Shown here: one piece after another, positions 62,081-64,000 of the stretch
Layout of the letters: the number at the start of each line of letters is the position of its first letter
Numbering within the stretch: the first letter of the stretch is position 1
Origin: Cryobacterium glaciale
GTDB taxonomy: Bacteria; Actinomycetota; Actinomycetes; Actinomycetales; Microbacteriaceae
Length of the DNA stretch: 64,000 bases
NCBI RefSeq assembly: GCF_004402535.1
Contig: NZ_SOEY01000018.1
Location: 62,001-126,000 of the forward strand
Direction of reading: 5' to 3'
The notes under the pieces: model-generated
Database searches by the model: none
The model's input: the letters and a program-made list of their open reading frames with translations, nothing else
What the model was told of the DNA's origin: nothing
Program-made: the position numbers and the translations under genes

Positions 62081-63562
62081 CTACGAAACCGGAGTGAGCG
62101 TGTACTTCGTGGAGAGGTACTCCTGAATGCCCTCGAGCCCGCCCTCGCGGCCCAGACCGGACTGCTTGACGCCACCAAACGGCGCGGCCGCGTTGGAGAC
62201 CACGCCGGTGTTCAGTCCCATCATGCCGGTCTGCAGTTTGTCGATCATGCGCTGGCCGCGAGCGAGGTCGGTCGTGAACACGTAGCTGATCAGGCCGAAC
62301 TCGGTGTCGTTGGCGAGGCGCACGGCATCCGCTTCGTCGGTGAACGTGCTGATCGCGAGCACCGGACCGAAGATTTCGTCGCGCAGAATGTCGCTGCCCG
62401 GCAAGACGCCGGTGAGCACGGTCGGCGCGTAGAAGGTGCCCTCGCGCTCGATCGCAGCGCCGCCGGTGAGCAGGGTCGCGCCGCGGTTGATCGCGTCTTG
62501 CACGAGGGAATCGGCTTTGGCGACGGCTTTGCCGTCGATCAGCGGGCCGATGGTGATGCCGGCCTCTGTGCCACGCCCGATCTGGAACGCCTCGACCTTT
62601 TCGGTGACCCGACGGGCAAACTCCACGGCGACGGACTCGTGCACGATGAAGCGGTTGGCCGCGGTGCAGGCCTGGCCGATGTTGCGGAACTTGGCGATGA
62701 GGGCACCCTCGACGGCTTTGTCGAGGTCGGCGTCGGCGAAGACGACGAAGGGGGCGTTGCCGCCGAGCTCCATCGAGGTGCGCAGCACGTTCTCGGCGGA
62801 GAGCTTGATGAGCGACTTGCCGACCGCGGTCGAGCCGGTGAAGCTGAGCTTGCGCAGCCGCGGGTCGGCGATGATCGGCTCGGAGACCGCGCCCGACTGT
62901 GATGTCGTGATGACGTTGACGACGCCGGCGGGCAGGCCGGCCTCTTCGAGCAGGGCCACGAAGTGCAGGGTGGTCAGCGGGGTGAGCGCGGCCGGTTTGA
63001 CGACGACGGTGCAGCCGGCAGCGAGCGCCGGGGCGATCTTTCGGGTCGCCATGGCGAGGGGAAAGTTCCACGGAGTGATCAGGAAGCAGGGGCCGACCGG
63101 GTGCTGGGTGACGATCATGCGACCGGTGCCCTCGGGGTTGGCGCCGTAGCGGCCGCTGATGCGCACGGCTTCCTCGCTGAACCAGCGCAGGAATTCGCCG
63201 CCGTAGGCGACCTCGCCGAGTGCCTCGGGCAGCGGCTTACCCATTTCGATGGTCATGAGCAGGGCGAATTCCTGCTTGCGTTCCTGCAGCAGGTCGAAGG
63301 CTCGGCGCAGGATTTCGCCACGCACGCGGGCTGGGGTTGCAGCCCAGTCGGCCTGCGCGGCGTCGGCGGCGTCGAGGGCGGCGGCACCATCGGCCACGCT
63401 CGCGTCGGCGATGGTCTTGATGACCCGCCCGGTGGCCGGATCGGTGACATCGAGGGTGCGACCTCCGGTTGCGGCGACCCACTGGCCGTTGATGTAGAGC
63501 TGGCCCGGCACTCGAGCGAGCAGCTCGGATTCGTTCGTGCGCGCGTCGGTAACAACTGTCAT
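62081..63562 (-). CDS. gabD: NAD(P)-dependent succinate-semialdehyde dehydrogenase
   Basis: This 493-residue ALDH has ITPWNFPLAMATRKIAPALAAGCTVVVKPA, FTGSTAVGKSLIKLSAENVLRTSMELGGNAPFVVF with the general-base Glu, the catalytic Cys in FRNIGQACTAANRF and GLNTGVVSNAAAPFGGVKQSGLGREGG, the GabD-type C-terminal motif. It oxidises succinic semialdehyde to succinate. This links putrescine/GABA breakdown to the succinate dehydrogenase encoded in the window. GGGAGA before ATG 63562 sets the start. Confidence 0.92.
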   Translation of the reverse strand: MTVVTDARTNESELLARVPGQLYINGQWVAATGGRTLDVTDPATGRVIKTIADASVADGAAALDAADAAQADWAATPARVRGEILRRAFDLLQERKQEFALLMTIEMGKPLPEALGEVAYGGEFLRWFSEEAVRISGRYGANPEGTGRMIVTQHPVGPCFLITPWNFPLAMATRKIAPALAAGCTVVVKPAALTPLTTLHFVALLEEAGLPAGVVNVITTSQSGAVSEPIIADPRLRKLSFTGSTAVGKSLIKLSAENVLRTSMELGGNAPFVVFADADLDKAVEGALIAKFRNIGQACTAANRFIVHESVAVEFARRVTEKVEAFQIGRGTEAGITIGPLIDGKAVAKADSLVQDAINRGATLLTGGAAIEREGTFYAPTVLTGVLPGSDILRDEIFGPVLAISTFTDEADAVRLANDTEFGLISYVFTTDLARGQRMIDKLQTGMMGLNTGVVSNAAAPFGGVKQSGLGREGGLEGIQEYLSTKYTLTPVS

Positions 63563-63655
63563 TGCATCTCCCATGCTTGTGTCTGCCCGTCGATCTGACG
63601 GTAATAGCCTAGCTGCGCCCACCAACACGGTCGCTGGCAGCGCATGTTTCTCGGG

Positions 63656-64000
63656 TCAGGTGAACATCAGCGGAACGACCATGCCGACCGTCATCGCCGA
63701 CATGGCGAGGCCCATGCTGGCGTGTTGGGCGGCCGCCCAGCGTTTCTTCGGTCCCGGTCGGTTGACCAGACCGTGAATAACGAGAACGACCACGAGAACG
63801 GATGCTGCGACCAGCACCCAGCCCAGTGGCAGCAGCAGCGACCCGGCCGCCTGCGCGTGCGCCGCGTGCAGTGTCGTGGGGGCCGCGGCATCCGCTGCAC
63901 GAGACGCTGCACCCGCCGGTACAGCCGGCAGCATGGCGAGCCACATGACCGCCATGAACAGGAGTCCGGCCGCATGTTGGGCTGCGGACCGGCGGACATG
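63656..64000 (-). CDS. Membrane protein resembling DUF5134, 5' part outside window
   Basis: The frame is open to the right edge, so the N-terminus is missing. About 114 residues are visible. Two helices start with the same AAQHA and are rich in Met (AAQHAAGLLFMAVMWLAMLP and AAQHASMGLAMSAMTVGMVVPLMF), with another helix between (LLLPLGWVLVAASVLVVVLVIHGLV). The His/Met pattern and layout resemble actinobacterial DUF5134 proteins, sometimes found near copper genes. Metal binding is inference. An ATG at 63955 is only an internal methionine if the gene continues beyond the edge. Confidence 0.6.
   Translation of the reverse strand, partial: HVRRSAAQHAAGLLFMAVMWLAMLPAVPAGAASRAADAAAPTTLHAAHAQAAGSLLLPLGWVLVAASVLVVVLVIHGLVNRPGPKKRWAAAQHASMGLAMSAMTVGMVVPLMFT

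Noticed and set aside
1-64000. tRNA, rRNA, insertion sequences, prophage and CRISPR arrays
   Set aside because: I searched by eye for cloverleaf 3' ends, transposase motifs, att-like repeats and spaced direct repeats and found none that I could support.

Overview
The window is a 64 kb piece of a high-GC actinobacterial chromosome. The evidence points to Microbacteriaceae (Cryobacterium/Leifsonia-like): strong G/C third-position bias, GTG and TTG starts, ATGA/TGATG coupled operons, IdeR/DtxR-type iron boxes, a RamB-like regulator beside GTP-dependent PEP carboxykinase, and a family-typical palindromic intergenic repeat. It looks like ordinary chromosome. I see no phage, insertion sequence, tRNA, rRNA or CRISPR array.

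Layout. 1-1.2 kb: polar amino-acid ABC importer (permease cut by the left edge, binding lipoprotein). 1.4-5.7 kb: a GNAT gene convergent with a tightly coupled three-gene cassette (cysteine-synthase-like PLP enzyme, NtaA/SnaA/DszA-type flavin monooxygenase, and a histidine/aromatic ammonia-lyase homologue that has lost the Ala-Ser-Gly triad). 5.8-12.1 kb: iron-siderophore ABC importer, siderophore-interacting reductase and divergent MFS exporter, with two iron boxes. 12.1-16.8 kb: two aldo/keto reductases, a secreted fibronectin-III protein, a PfkB sugar kinase. 16.8-25.1 kb: nucleoside uptake and salvage (two BMP lipoproteins, ATPase, two permeases, cytidine deaminase, thymidine phosphorylase). 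25.1-27.5 kb: mannose-1-phosphate guanylyltransferase divergent from an MgtA-like mannosyltransferase. 27.6-31.1 kb: sdhCDAB. 31.1-34.1 kb: YihY-type membrane protein, exonuclease III, trpS. 34.2-39.6 kb: glpK, glpF, glpD with a divergent SorC-type regulator. 39.6-43.3 kb: FMN riboswitch and the riboflavin operon ribD-ribE-ribBA-ribH. 43.3-49.1 kb: small membrane protein, MHS-type MFS permease, a decayed ABC-2 exporter with intact ATPase, and an ABC multidrug-type half-transporter. 49.1-52.2 kb: GH38 alpha-mannosidase. 52.4-55.9 kb: pckG divergent from the RamB-like regulator. 56.0-58.8 kb: TetR regulator divergent from an agmatine-to-putrescine pair. 58.8-64 kb: small membrane protein, SDR plus thiolase, TrmH-type rRNA methylase, succinate-semialdehyde dehydrogenase, and a membrane protein cut by the right edge.

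How the genes work together. Central carbon genes dominate: glycerol entry, gluconeogenesis through PEPCK under an acyl-CoA-sensing type regulator, the succinate dehydrogenase node, nucleoside salvage, polyamine formation and semialdehyde oxidation. Iron is a recurring theme. Two near-consensus iron boxes flank the siderophore locus, and a weaker one precedes sdhCDAB. The best candidate for an undescribed system is the cassette at 1.9-5.7 kb. It combines a beta-replacement PLP enzyme, a flavin monooxygenase and a non-canonical lyase between an amino-acid importer and an iron importer. Organosulfur amino-acid salvage and metallophore metabolism are the two explanations I consider testable.

No gene-free stretch exceeds 300 bases. 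The longest are 14475-14761 (only a short GTACG/CGTAC inverted repeat seen) and 52200-52430 (palindromes, described below).
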